A DNA stretch of 11,704 nt from Anaerolineae bacterium (GCA_015493675.1 WGCR01000610.1:1-11704), one strand, 5' to 3'. Numbered from the stretch's first letter, positions 1 through 6,904 are shown. The notes: generated by a model from the letters alone, not told the origin. Numbers and translations are program-made.

Positions 1-468
1 GCCCAAGGTATCGACAATCTTTTCATTCCGGTTGATCTCCGCATCAGAAAAAGGCATTTTGCCAATAACGATGTCAGGTTTGACGACGTAATTACCCATC
101 ATCATACGCAGCTCACGGGAAGATTGGATGAGCTCCGTCAGGGTCGATAGATGCTCATACTGGGCAAAATCGGAAATGCTGCCTTGCACCGAGTAAATCC
201 ACTGCCCCGGCCGCAGGTGCGCCAGCAGCCCAAAGGCTGCCTCAAGATATGCCTTTGTGACATCCTCAAACTGTTTTCCTGCTGTCTGACCATTGATTTT
301 TCCCGCATGCACAGCAAACCCCATCTGCTGAAGCATACTTTGAGCCAGTTGCACGCTTAACCTGCTTCCCACATCCGCAATACTCGGAATGACCTCCTGC
401 TTCATATAAATGACCTCATTGCACACCTTTTGCTGATACTGAGTGCGCAGCGCCGATAAACGATCCAT
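1..468 (-). CDS. Type II restriction endonuclease, NgoMIV-like (5' part, cut by window edge)
   Basis: This gene was found by translating the reverse strand; 156 codons are open from the ATG at 468 to the window edge, so the C-terminal half is missing. The protein resembles NgoMIV, the tetrameric type II enzyme that cuts GCCGGC. Shared stretches recalled from that family are GQTAGKQFE (60-68), an AAFGLLAHLRPGQW helix-turn segment (77-90), YEHLSTLTEL (104-113), PDIVIG (131-136) and SDAEINRNE (141-149). In NgoMIV the first metal-site acidic residues are E70 and D140; E68 and D132 sit at the matching places here. The catalytic Lys and the R-x-D-R base-reading segment of NgoMIV would lie beyond the edge and cannot be checked. 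The gene follows the methyltransferase gene by 9 bp on the same strand. The target site is inferred at best to belong to the CCGG-core group. Confidence 0.8.
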   Translation of the reverse strand, partial: MDRLSALRTQYQQKVCNEVIYMKQEVIPSIADVGSRLSVQLAQSMLQQMGFAVHAGKINGQTAGKQFEDVTKAYLEAAFGLLAHLRPGQWIYSVQGSISDFAQYEHLSTLTELIQSSRELRMMMGNYVVKPDIVIGKMPFSDAEINRNEKIVDTLG

Positions 469-473
469 GACGA

Positions 474-479
474 CTCCTT
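474..479 (-). promoter_or_regulatory. Shine-Dalgarno of the endonuclease gene, overlapping the methyltransferase stop
   Basis: AAGGAG shares its first two bases with the TAA stop (480-478) of the methyltransferase gene and lies 5 nt before the ATG at 468. It is among the clearest ribosome sites in the window. The arrangement implies that the endonuclease is translated from the methyltransferase mRNA, probably by termination-reinitiation coupling. Confidence 0.8.
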
Positions 480-1899
480 ATTTTAGAAAACCAATGACGA
501 ATTCCTGGTGCATGCGGCGTTGGATTTGGGAACTTAGATCAATGCGGTTGCCAGCAGGCATCATGCGCCTATCTCTATCAATGTAACGCACGCCAATATC
601 CACCAGGGTAAAACCAAGAGTTGTGCCAATATCAGCCAAACACCTTCCAGTTTCAGTATCGCGTCCCCGCATGACAGAGCTTCCTACAACGAGGATGGCG
701 GCTTTCCCGGGTTTAAGAACCCGGTGCATCTCTCTTAGCACCCGCTTCATTTCTGAATAATAGCGATGCAAGACCCGTCCCTTTTTTTCGTCCAACCGAT
801 GCACTTCCTGCACGATTTTGGTGGGATAATCAGGCAGTGATTCAAAACGCATGTCCATGGTCGTTTCGCCGCCTACATATTTGCGTCGGGCCTGCCCAAG
901 TGCCTCGATTGGATAGCCAAACCAGACCAGAGAAAATTTATGCGCCCGCATGTAGTCGATGGCGTTCGATGCATAAGGCGGAGAGGTGACGATCAAATCT
1001 ACAGAATTAGAAGCCAGAGGCAGTGCTTGTGCGTTGGCCTGAGCTAAAATAGTTTGCGCCTCTTTTAGCCGCGAAAGAAGTCTGACGCCATCCAATGCTT
1101 TGTTCAATCTCTTGTCAAACTCTTTGACAGGCGATGAAAGCGTTTTGGAGATGTGCGGTAATCTGGGGTTGCCTTCCTTAACAAGCGCCATTCCCTCCAA
1201 CACTTCGCCCGCTGCATCGTAAATAACCTTGGCCCGATGCGGCCTGGTGTGGGCCAAATCTCGGGCCAGCGAAACGCCCCCCGACTTGGTAATGATGATG
1301 CTGGAAAAAATTAGGCGGAAGAATTGACGTAATGAAGCATCATCCAGCCGGTCAATGACATGGCTCAGGGCCAATAATTCCAACTGAGTTTGGGGCATAA
1401 ACCAATAATCAACGAAATCCCTTGTTTTTGGCGTCCACGCGGCTTTGATGCGCCAAAGGTTGTGGGGATTGCCTTTCAATAGCTGTTGCGCATGATGGCT
1501 AATGCGATATCCAGTTTTTCCCACCAGCATCGGATCGAGAGGCGTTGTTTTGACTTTGGAGATCATCAATGCCAAGGGGTCGATGTCGCACCCAACGCCG
1601 ATGCGTTTGGCCAACACAGCTTCCACCAGCGTCGTGCCTGAGCCAGCCATGGGATCAAGCACCACATCGCCCGGTTGAGTAAGCTGTTTGATGAAAAGAG
1701 ATGGCAGTTGAGGGGGAAATTTGGCCGGAAAAGCGTGAAAGTTGTGAGAGGCGTAAGCGCCGTTCGTCCCCTGAAAGTCAAGATCGCCCTGCAAAAGATG
1801 TTTCAGTCTTTCTGTATATGACGCGTCAATCCAATCTCTCTTCTTTGCTACAAAAGAGAACGGCAATTGGGAATCCAGTAATCGCTCCAATGAGGCCAT
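478..1899 (-). CDS. Site-specific DNA amino-methyltransferase (N4-cytosine or N6-adenine type) of the R-M system
   Basis: This enzyme transfers a methyl group from S-adenosylmethionine to an exocyclic amino group in DNA, protecting sites from the neighbouring endonuclease. With the start at 1899 it has 473 residues. An HNFHAFPAKFPP segment (52-63) precedes the SAM-binding motif I, LDPMAGSGTT (81-90), with acidic motif II at DID (105-107). A long middle region (about 120-295), probably including target recognition, separates these from catalytic motif IV TSPPY (305-309). A VLREMHRVLKPG segment (387-398) and the strand AILVVGSS (401-408) follow. The order X-I-spacer-IV fits alpha-class amino-methyltransferases; SPPY is more usual in N4-cytosine enzymes. 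The reading frame is open up to an ATG at 2022, but residues upstream of 1899 look like translated non-coding DNA, family similarity begins shortly after the Met at 1899, and a TATAAT lies 6 nt ahead of it. Base composition looks more AT-rich than in the core genes further right, consistent with a mobile R-M cassette. Confidence 0.85.
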   Translation of the reverse strand: MASLERLLDSQLPFSFVAKKRDWIDASYTERLKHLLQGDLDFQGTNGAYASHNFHAFPAKFPPQLPSLFIKQLTQPGDVVLDPMAGSGTTLVEAVLAKRIGVGCDIDPLALMISKVKTTPLDPMLVGKTGYRISHHAQQLLKGNPHNLWRIKAAWTPKTRDFVDYWFMPQTQLELLALSHVIDRLDDASLRQFFRLIFSSIIITKSGGVSLARDLAHTRPHRAKVIYDAAGEVLEGMALVKEGNPRLPHISKTLSSPVKEFDKRLNKALDGVRLLSRLKEAQTILAQANAQALPLASNSVDLIVTSPPYASNAIDYMRAHKFSLVWFGYPIEALGQARRKYVGGETTMDMRFESLPDYPTKIVQEVHRLDEKKGRVLHRYYSEMKRVLREMHRVLKPGKAAILVVGSSVMRGRDTETGRCLADIGTTLGFTLVDIGVRYIDRDRRMMPAGNRIDLSSQIQRRMHQEFVIGFLK

Positions 1900-1905
1900 G
1901 ACTAG

Positions 1906-1934
1906 ATTATACAGGGAAGAAAACAAAATTGAAA
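1906..1934 (-). promoter_or_regulatory. Promoter of the methyltransferase gene (probably leaderless transcript)
   Basis: A perfect -10 box TATAAT (1911-1906) is followed by only 6 nt before the ATG at 1899, so a start 7 nt downstream falls on the A of the initiation codon. A weak -35, TTTCAA, lies 17 nt upstream (1934-1929). No Shine-Dalgarno fits between the -10 and the ATG, which agrees with leaderless initiation. The -35 is poor, so the call rests on the -10 and its spacing. Confidence 0.6.
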
Positions 1935-1946
1935 GAAGACATTCGT

Positions 1947-1976
1947 TTGCCAGTTTGTTCTCAAGCTGAAAATAGT
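1947..1976 (+). promoter_or_regulatory. Possible weak promoter for the cation exchanger gene
   Basis: TTGCCA (1947-1952) and AATAGT (1971-1976) are separated by 18 nt and point toward the exchanger gene at 2032. The -35 matches 5 of 6 consensus bases and the -10 4 of 6. It is divergent from the methyltransferase promoter in the 132-bp gap. This is a tentative match by eye. Confidence 0.25.
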
Positions 1977-2031
1977 GGAAAATCATGAACAATGAATATC
2001 CATTCACTAATTCATCAATCATGTCTTTGCC

Positions 2032-3099
2032 ATGATCATTATCAGCCTGATAGTTATCATTGTTTCTGTTTATTTGCTCTCCATCATCACCGATGAGTAC
2101 TTCATCGTCAGTTTGGATGAGATATCAAAAAAGCTGCGATTGCCCAATAATGTGGCGGGGGCGTCGCTGATGGCGATGGGATCTTCGGCGCCAGAGCTGT
2201 CTATCGCTATCTTTGCCCTGTTCGCGGCCGGCGGGGCCAATAGTGATGTAGGCATTGGCGCCATCGTAGGATCAGCTATTTTCAACATTCTGGTAATTAC
2301 TGGCGTTTCAGCAGTAGCCAATCCGGCGCATATCTCATGGAGGGTCATCACTCGTGATATTCTGATGTACTCGGTGGGCGTCGGTATGTTGCTGTTTACT
2401 ATCTTTGACGGTGCGGTAACGCTAACAGAGGCTGTCAGTTATCTGTTGGTTTACGCTGTCTATCTGCTTATCCTTTACAAATGGGATACGTATGTCAAGG
2501 ACACTGATGTAATCGGGATCGTGGAAGATGCGGTCGAGAAAGAACGGTGTTGTTCAGACATCTATCATCGCATCACCGCTATTCTCAGTAGCGGAATTGG
2601 TTTTCTGACCGGGAACGCCCGTAAGTCCTATCTCCGCGCCTTTTTCGTCTCCATCGCTTTTGTGGCGCTCATCAGTTATGCGTTAGCTGAGTCTGCTGTG
2701 GCTTTTGCCGAGGCGATTCAGGTTCCGGCGGTGGTGGTGGCCCTGACGGTGCTGGCAGCAGGCACCTCTGTGCCCGATATGTTCGCCTCTATCGCTGTGG
2801 CGAAGCAGGGTCGAGGAGACATGGCCGTCGCCAATGCTGTGGGCTCCAACATCTTTGACATTCTGGTGGGCCTGGGCCTGCCCTGGCTGCTGGCCATAAC
2901 AATGGGGGCGGGCGCGGTTCATATCGATACGGCGGGCCTGTGGAGTTCCGCGCTGCTTCTCTTTGGCACAGTGATTCTGCTTTTCATCTTCCTGCTCACC
3001 AAACTCAGACTTTCCCGCTGGGAAGGATGGGCGCTGTTGGGAATTTATGTGGCGTATGTGGCTTACATCTGGATCGGCAGCGTCCAGTCGACGCCGTAA
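2032..3099 (+). CDS. CaCA-family sodium(potassium)/calcium exchanger
   Basis: This integral membrane antiporter probably extrudes Ca2+ in exchange for Na+ (or H+). The 355 residues carry the two inverted alpha-repeats that define the family: alpha-1 GASLMAMGSSAPEL (43-56) with GAIVGSAIFNIL (76-87), and alpha-2 LTVLAAGTSVPDM (238-250) with AVGSNIFDILVG (269-280). The ion-binding acidic residues are E55 and D249. D276, in GSNIFD, is the position where K+-dependent NCKX exchangers have Asp and K+-independent NCX proteins have Asn. About ten hydrophobic segments surround a short cytoplasmic loop (about 150-200) with no calcium-binding regulatory domain, as usual for prokaryotic members. The ATG at 2032 begins a membrane helix directly and has no clear Shine-Dalgarno. 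The last 37 bp overlap the 3' end of the opposing sulfotransferase gene. The exact co-transported ions are not shown by the sequence. Confidence 0.88.
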   Translation: MIIISLIVIIVSVYLLSIITDEYFIVSLDEISKKLRLPNNVAGASLMAMGSSAPELSIAIFALFAAGGANSDVGIGAIVGSAIFNILVITGVSAVANPAHISWRVITRDILMYSVGVGMLLFTIFDGAVTLTEAVSYLLVYAVYLLILYKWDTYVKDTDVIGIVEDAVEKERCCSDIYHRITAILSSGIGFLTGNARKSYLRAFFVSIAFVALISYALAESAVAFAEAIQVPAVVVALTVLAAGTSVPDMFASIAVAKQGRGDMAVANAVGSNIFDILVGLGLPWLLAITMGAGAVHIDTAGLWSSALLLFGTVILLFIFLLTKLRLSRWEGWALLGIYVAYVAYIWIGSVQSTP

Positions 3100-3992
3100 T
3101 CCTCAATACCGAATGCGGCAACCAGATTCATAATTATTTCCAGTTCCCCGAGTGAAAGAATATCATCCCAAAAAATGGACCATCCTTTGGATGTGAAATC
3201 GGATTCTGACGCGGTCAGGCCGTGGACGGTGCGGATGGTGGTCATGGAAGGCACAAAGATGTGAGCGGGATGGATAGCGTCGGGATCCCCGCCCAGATAG
3301 CGCACCAACCGACGGGTGGTGGGAAAGGCCCGCTCATAGAAATCTTCGTAATGAAAAAGAGGGAGCCCGTGGCGGGCCAGGGCCTGTGTCGCCAGTTTGT
3401 GGCTCACTGCCCACATCACCGCTTCGCGTTCGATTTGGGTAGCCGCTCCGGCGATGGTGGCGTGATAGGGGTGCAGAATGTCCTCATGGCGGGGATTGTT
3501 CACTACATGATCAAGGAACAGCCGCCAATGCGTTTCGAAACCAAATTCGTTCCAGAAATTTTTGCGACGGCGCAGCGAGGCGATGACTGCGGCGGGATGT
3601 CGCACCAGATAGACGACGCGGGCATCGAGCTTCTCGATCAGCCAGTCGATCATGAAGTTGGCCCGAATCTCCTTGAATCCCAGCACTTGCGTCTCCTCCC
3701 AGACCATATCCACGAAGGTCTGACTGACTGCTTCCAGCGGATTGAAAAGGTGATTTCGCAATAGCCAGCGATTGCGAAATTCTTTTTTCATTACCGCAGT
3801 CAGGAAGGCCTGTAATTTTTCATTCAGGCCCGGATCATCACCATCGCTGTAACAGGCCTCCTGCGGAAAAGGGCAGGTTTCGGGATGTAGCGGCTCGAAG
3901 AGCAGGAGGCCTCCCATATTTTTGGAGATGATATCGGACACCCAGGTGGAGCCTGAGCGTCCGAAGCTGAGGACGACAATGGGGTTGTTCAT
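3063..3992 (-). CDS. PAPS-dependent sulfotransferase family protein
   Basis: The protein (309 residues) is likely to transfer a sulfuryl group from 3'-phosphoadenylyl sulfate to an unknown acceptor. The 5'-phosphosulfate loop is SFGRSGSTW (9-17), close to the N-terminus as in the family. The 3'-phosphate motif is YLVRHPAAVIASL (128-140), with R131 and S139 at the usual eight-residue spacing. The C-terminal part (about 255-305) is acidic and Trp-rich and is not assigned. There is no signal peptide or membrane segment, so it is probably cytosolic. The gene begins 27 bp after the PLP-enzyme gene on the same strand and may share its transcript, which would place two sulfur-related enzymes together. 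The substrate (carbohydrate, lipid or small molecule) cannot be told. The start ATG at 3992 has no evident Shine-Dalgarno but sits directly before the family's first strand. Confidence 0.8.
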   Translation of the reverse strand: MNNPIVVLSFGRSGSTWVSDIISKNMGGLLLFEPLHPETCPFPQEACYSDGDDPGLNEKLQAFLTAVMKKEFRNRWLLRNHLFNPLEAVSQTFVDMVWEETQVLGFKEIRANFMIDWLIEKLDARVVYLVRHPAAVIASLRRRKNFWNEFGFETHWRLFLDHVVNNPRHEDILHPYHATIAGAATQIEREAVMWAVSHKLATQALARHGLPLFHYEDFYERAFPTTRRLVRYLGGDPDAIHPAHIFVPSMTTIRTVHGLTASESDFTSKGWSIFWDDILSLGELEIIMNLVAAFGIEDYGVDWTLPIQM

Positions 3993-4019
3993 AAGATGAT
4001 GAGGGGGGGCTAAACCGGT

Positions 4020-5276
4020 CTACGCGATGAATCCCAGCGCCCGATCCAGGTCTGCGATCAGATCTTCGACATTTTCGATCCCCACCGACAGCCGCACCAG
4101 ACCATCGGTGATGCCCACCTTGCGGCGCTCCTCGGGCGGGACGCCCGCGTGAGTCATGCTGGCGGGGTGTTCGATGAGCGTATCCACATTGCCCAGGCTG
4201 ACGGCCAGCGTCGCCAATTGGATGTTGTTCATCACGGTCACGCCCGCAGCGAAACCTTTTTTCAACTCGAAGGAGATCATGCCGCCAAAGCCGTTGAACA
4301 TCTGCTTTTGGGCGATCTCATGGCCGGGGTGACTTTCCAGGCCCGGATAATGCACATTTTCCACCTGCGGGTGCGCTTCCAGCCAGCGGGCGATGGTTAT
4401 GGCGTTCTCGGCGTGACGTTGCATCCGGATCTCGAAGGTTTTCAGGCCCAGATTGGCCAGCCAGGCGTCGAAGGGACTGACCGCGGGCCCCATCACCCGG
4501 GCCATCAGGCCCACGCCATCCTTTCCTGCATTCATGTAATCATCCACATGGCGGCTGACCACCGCACCACCGATAATCACCCCGTGTCCGGTGAGATACT
4601 TGGTCGTGGAATGCGCCACGACATCATATCCCAGCGTCAGCGGGCGCTGATGATAGGGCGTGGCGAAGGTGTTATCCGCCATGGCCCAGGCGTTGTGCGC
4701 GTGAGCAATATCGGCCACAGCTTTCAGATCGAGGATGCTGAGGGTGGGATTGGCGGGCGTTTCCACATAAGCCAGTGTGGCGTCGGGATGGGCGTCAAAC
4801 GCGGCTTCCCAGGCGTCCGCGTTCATCTGATCCACCCAGATCGTTTCGAAGCCGATGCGGGGCGCCACCTCGTTGAAGAAGCGATACGCATTGCCATAGA
4901 GCTCTCGCTGTACGATGGCCTTATCGCCCGCTGTCATCCAGCCCATCACCGCCGAACTGATGGCGGCCATGCCCGAGCTCATCACCCGCCCGGCTACAAG
5001 CTCATCCGGATCGGCGTCAGGCTGCTGTCGAATGAGGTCCAGCCCCTCCAGATAAGCGTATTTCTTCGCCAGTTGATTCACATTGGGATTGCCTGCCCGA
5101 GAATAAATGTACCCCTTCTGCTCTCCCGCAAAAATGGCTGCGCCCGTGGCCACATCGGGAAATCCAAAGGTCGAGGTCTGAAAGATGGGCGAGACATGAG
5201 AATGATGGGGATTGTCCCCTTCCTGACAATGATTGACGATGGTGCTGATGCCGTAAGTTGATGAGATTTTGAGCAT
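4020..5276 (-). CDS. Cys/Met metabolism PLP-dependent enzyme (cystathionine gamma-synthase / gamma-lyase / O-acetylhomoserine sulfhydrylase family)
   Basis: The 418-residue protein is a fold-type I PLP enzyme of transsulfuration or methionine metabolism. Visible landmarks are YSRAGNPN (58-65), which contributes to the cofactor site of the neighbouring subunit, SSGMAAISS (100-108), the cofactor-ring Asp in ADNTFATP (200-207, D201) and the Schiff-base Lys226 in HSTTKYLTGHG (222-232). A C-terminal VRLSVGIENVEDLIADL stretch is typical. In methionine gamma-lyases the segment after the tyrosine is usually LYGCT; here it is LYGNA (126-130), which lacks the specific Cys and speaks against a classic gamma-lyase. 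The member cannot be named more closely. The frame is open to an ATG at 5489, but the extra N-terminal residues are low-quality and lie upstream of the promoter at 5320-5325; the ATG at 5276 gives the family's normal N-terminus and length. Confidence 0.88.
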   Translation of the reverse strand: MLKISSTYGISTIVNHCQEGDNPHHSHVSPIFQTSTFGFPDVATGAAIFAGEQKGYIYSRAGNPNVNQLAKKYAYLEGLDLIRQQPDADPDELVAGRVMSSGMAAISSAVMGWMTAGDKAIVQRELYGNAYRFFNEVAPRIGFETIWVDQMNADAWEAAFDAHPDATLAYVETPANPTLSILDLKAVADIAHAHNAWAMADNTFATPYHQRPLTLGYDVVAHSTTKYLTGHGVIIGGAVVSRHVDDYMNAGKDGVGLMARVMGPAVSPFDAWLANLGLKTFEIRMQRHAENAITIARWLEAHPQVENVHYPGLESHPGHEIAQKQMFNGFGGMISFELKKGFAAGVTVMNNIQLATLAVSLGNVDTLIEHPASMTHAGVPPEERRKVGITDGLVRLSVGIENVEDLIADLDRALGFIA

Positions 5277-5319
5277 GATCGGGCCTGTGAGTGTGGGGCT
5301 GGATGGATATATCTGGTGT

Positions 5320-5325
5320 ATTATA
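5320..5325 (-). promoter_or_regulatory. -10 box of the promoter for the PLP-enzyme gene
   Basis: A perfect TATAAT, inside CCTGTATAAT, lies 44 nt before the ATG at 5276, giving a predicted leader of about 37 nt. The best -35 candidate, TTACGT at 18 nt spacing, is poor. Three copies of TGACG (5335, 5342, 5357) lie just upstream, two of them as TGACGGA 22 bp apart. Confidence 0.55.
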
Positions 5326-5378
5326 CAGGAGAACTGACGGATGACGTAATGAAGAATGACGGACTGTTGTCTTCTTTT

Positions 5379-5407
5379 TAGACCGCCAGATCGCCGCGTT
5401 GTATAAT
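5379..5407 (+). promoter_or_regulatory. Promoter of the DUF1294 gene
   Basis: TAGACC (5379-5384) and a perfect TATAAT (5402-5407) are 17 nt apart, and the box reads TTGTATAAT. The predicted start near 5414 leaves a leader of about 38 nt before the ATG at 5452. It is divergent from, and does not overlap, the PLP-enzyme promoter. Confidence 0.6.
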
Positions 5408-5451
5408 GATTTTCTGTTTTCCGTTCTTTTTCTGACCACGACAAGCCTTTT

Positions 5452-5811
5452 ATGCCCAAACGCCAACCTAAAACCACCTTCTCCCTCATCGCCCTGGCGC
5501 TCAGCCTGGTTGTGCTGCTGGCGATCCTCTATTTTGTCAAACTGGATATTTTCTGGGCCTGGCTGCTGGCCTGGAGCCTCGTCACTTTTGGTCTCTACGG
5601 CTATGACAAAGCCCAGGCCAAGATCGGCGGCGGCCGCGTGCCCGAAATCGTGCTGCACATGATCACCCTGCTCGGAGGCTGGCCGGGCGCGTGGGGCGGG
5701 CGATTCCTCTTCCGTCACAAAATCCGCAAGCCCGTCTTCCTGGTCGTCCTCATCATCAGCGCCATGCTGTGGATTGGGTTGGGATACTGGTATTTCTTTG
5801 TGCTGAGATAG
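5452..5811 (+). CDS. DUF1294 small integral membrane protein
   Basis: The 119-residue protein has the DUF1294 signature: GYDKAQAKIGGGRVPE (49-64), a basic polar loop after a membrane helix, followed by LHMITLLGGWPGAWGGRFLFRHK-type sequence (68-90, key features LLGGWPGA and the RHKIRKP basic patch). Hydrophobic segments lie at about 10-29, 31-48, 66-83 and 94-117. Some relatives carry an N-terminal cold-shock domain; this one does not. No function is established for the domain. The start has no clear Shine-Dalgarno but follows a good promoter. The stop codon is only 5 bp from the stop of the opposing glycosyltransferase gene. Confidence 0.8.
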   Translation: MPKRQPKTTFSLIALALSLVVLLAILYFVKLDIFWAWLLAWSLVTFGLYGYDKAQAKIGGGRVPEIVLHMITLLGGWPGAWGGRFLFRHKIRKPVFLVVLIISAMLWIGLGYWYFFVLR

Positions 5812-5816
5812 TCTGA

Positions 5817-6800
5817 TTACGGGTGCGTCGGGCCGGCGTCTCGCTGCTCGAATCCCACAGCCTCATTCACGATGTAAAGCGGACGATTCTTGACCTCATC
5901 GTAAATCCGACCCAGGTATTCGCCGATGACGCCCAACGAGATGAGCTGGATGCCGCCCAGAAAAAGCACCATCACCAGGGTCGTGGCCTGCCCCTCGAAG
6001 GCGTGACTGCCGGAAAGGCGCAAAATGATGGTGAGGATGATCCCCAGCACGCTGAGCCCGGCGATGATGAAGCCGATGTAGGTGGCGAATTGCAGGGGCA
6101 GGTAGGAGAATGAGGTGATGCCGTCCATGGCGAAGCGCAGCATCTTGCTCAGGGGATATTTGGTTTCCCCTGCGAAGCGCTCCTCCCGCACATACTCCAC
6201 GCCCGTTTGCTTGAACCCAATCCATACCGACAGCCCCCGCATAAAACGGTGATGCTCGCGGATGCGGCGCAACGCGTCCACGGCCTTGCGATCCAGCAGC
6301 CGGAAATCACCGGTGTCCAGCGGGATGTTGACGCCCGTGATTTTGTTGATCAGACGATAAAACAGCTTTGCTGTCCATAGTTTGAACTTGGTCTCGCCCT
6401 TGCGCTGGGCGCGCACTGCGTACACCACCTCGTAGCCCTCTTTCCACTTGGCCACCATGTCCAGAATCACGCTGGGCGGGTCCTGTAAGTCGGCGTCGAT
6501 GATGACCACGGCCTGTCCCTGGGCGTAATCCATGCCCGCGGTGATGGCGATCTGATGCCCGAAGTTGCGGGAGAAGTTGACGATATGCACCCGCGAGTCC
6601 TGCTCGTGCAGTTCCAGCATGATCTCGTAAGAGCGATCCCAACTGCCGTCGTTGATCAACACCAGCTCCCACGGCTCGCCCAGCGTCTCCATAGTTTCGG
6701 AGACGCGCTTGTAGAGCTCGTGCAGGATGGCTTCTTCGTTGTAGACCGGGGCGACAATGGAAATGACCGGGCGGGAGGAGGCTGCGGTTTGATCTGTCAT
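5817..6800 (-). CDS. GT2 glycosyltransferase, polyprenyl-phosphate sugar synthase type (DPM1/GtrB/ArnC-like)
   Basis: The protein (327 residues) should move a sugar from a nucleotide donor to a polyprenyl phosphate carrier at the cytoplasmic face of the membrane. The GT-A domain starts with ISIVAPVYNEE (13-23), has LINDGSWDRS (48-57), SRNFGHQIAITAGMDYA (77-93) and the metal-binding IDADLQDPP (101-109). KFKLWTAKLFYRLIN (138-152) and DTGDFRLLDR (162-171) are characteristic of the DPM1/GtrB subgroup. Two membrane helices follow (about 235-262 and 272-298), then a short YLGRIYDEVKNRPLYIV tail (295-311) typical of the group. The frame is open to an ATG at 6869, but that codon sits at the end of the queA terminator, so the ATG at 6800, ten residues before the first strand, is preferred. 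The sugar donor is unknown. Confidence 0.87.
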   Translation of the reverse strand: MTDQTAASSRPVISIVAPVYNEEAILHELYKRVSETMETLGEPWELVLINDGSWDRSYEIMLELHEQDSRVHIVNFSRNFGHQIAITAGMDYAQGQAVVIIDADLQDPPSVILDMVAKWKEGYEVVYAVRAQRKGETKFKLWTAKLFYRLINKITGVNIPLDTGDFRLLDRKAVDALRRIREHHRFMRGLSVWIGFKQTGVEYVREERFAGETKYPLSKMLRFAMDGITSFSYLPLQFATYIGFIIAGLSVLGIILTIILRLSGSHAFEGQATTLVMVLFLGGIQLISLGVIGEYLGRIYDEVKNRPLYIVNEAVGFEQRDAGPTHP

Positions 6801-6867
6801 GGGATGAGTCGGGTCGGTGTGGATGAAGCGGGATGATGGGAAATAGGACAGCGTTATTTTATCACAC

Positions 6868-6904
6868 AAAAAAAGACCTCGCAGGCCCGAAAGGCTGCGA
6901 GGTG
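6868..6904 (-). terminator. Intrinsic terminator of queA
   Basis: Read on the minus strand, ACCTCGCA (6903-6896) pairs with TGCGAGGT (6883-6876), and G/C pairs extend the stem past a one-base bulge around a TTTCG-type loop. A run of seven T (6874-6868) follows. It lies 8 bp after the queA stop and ends transcription before the glycosyltransferase gene, which therefore needs its own promoter; TAAAAT at 6861-6856 is a possible -10. Confidence 0.9.

Noticed and set aside
1900..2022. N-terminal extension of the methyltransferase to an ATG at 2022.
   Set aside because: It would run through the probable promoter and adds 41 residues without family similarity; the ATG at 1899 fits the -10 spacing and the family.
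2021..2035. Four-codon open frame (MSLP) whose stop overlaps the exchanger start as ATGA.
   Set aside because: It has no Shine-Dalgarno and is short enough to arise by chance.
4149..5261. Long open frame on the plus strand opposite the PLP-enzyme gene.
   Set aside because: It is rich in His, Gly and Arg and has no recognisable domain, as expected for the antisense of a GC-biased gene.
5277..5489. N-terminal extension of the PLP enzyme to an ATG at 5489.
   Set aside because: It crosses both divergent promoters and adds 71 residues unlike the family; 5276 gives the normal length.
5812..5816. Terminator in the 5-bp gap between the converging DUF1294 and glycosyltransferase genes.
   Set aside because: No stem with a T-run was seen at or near this junction on either strand.
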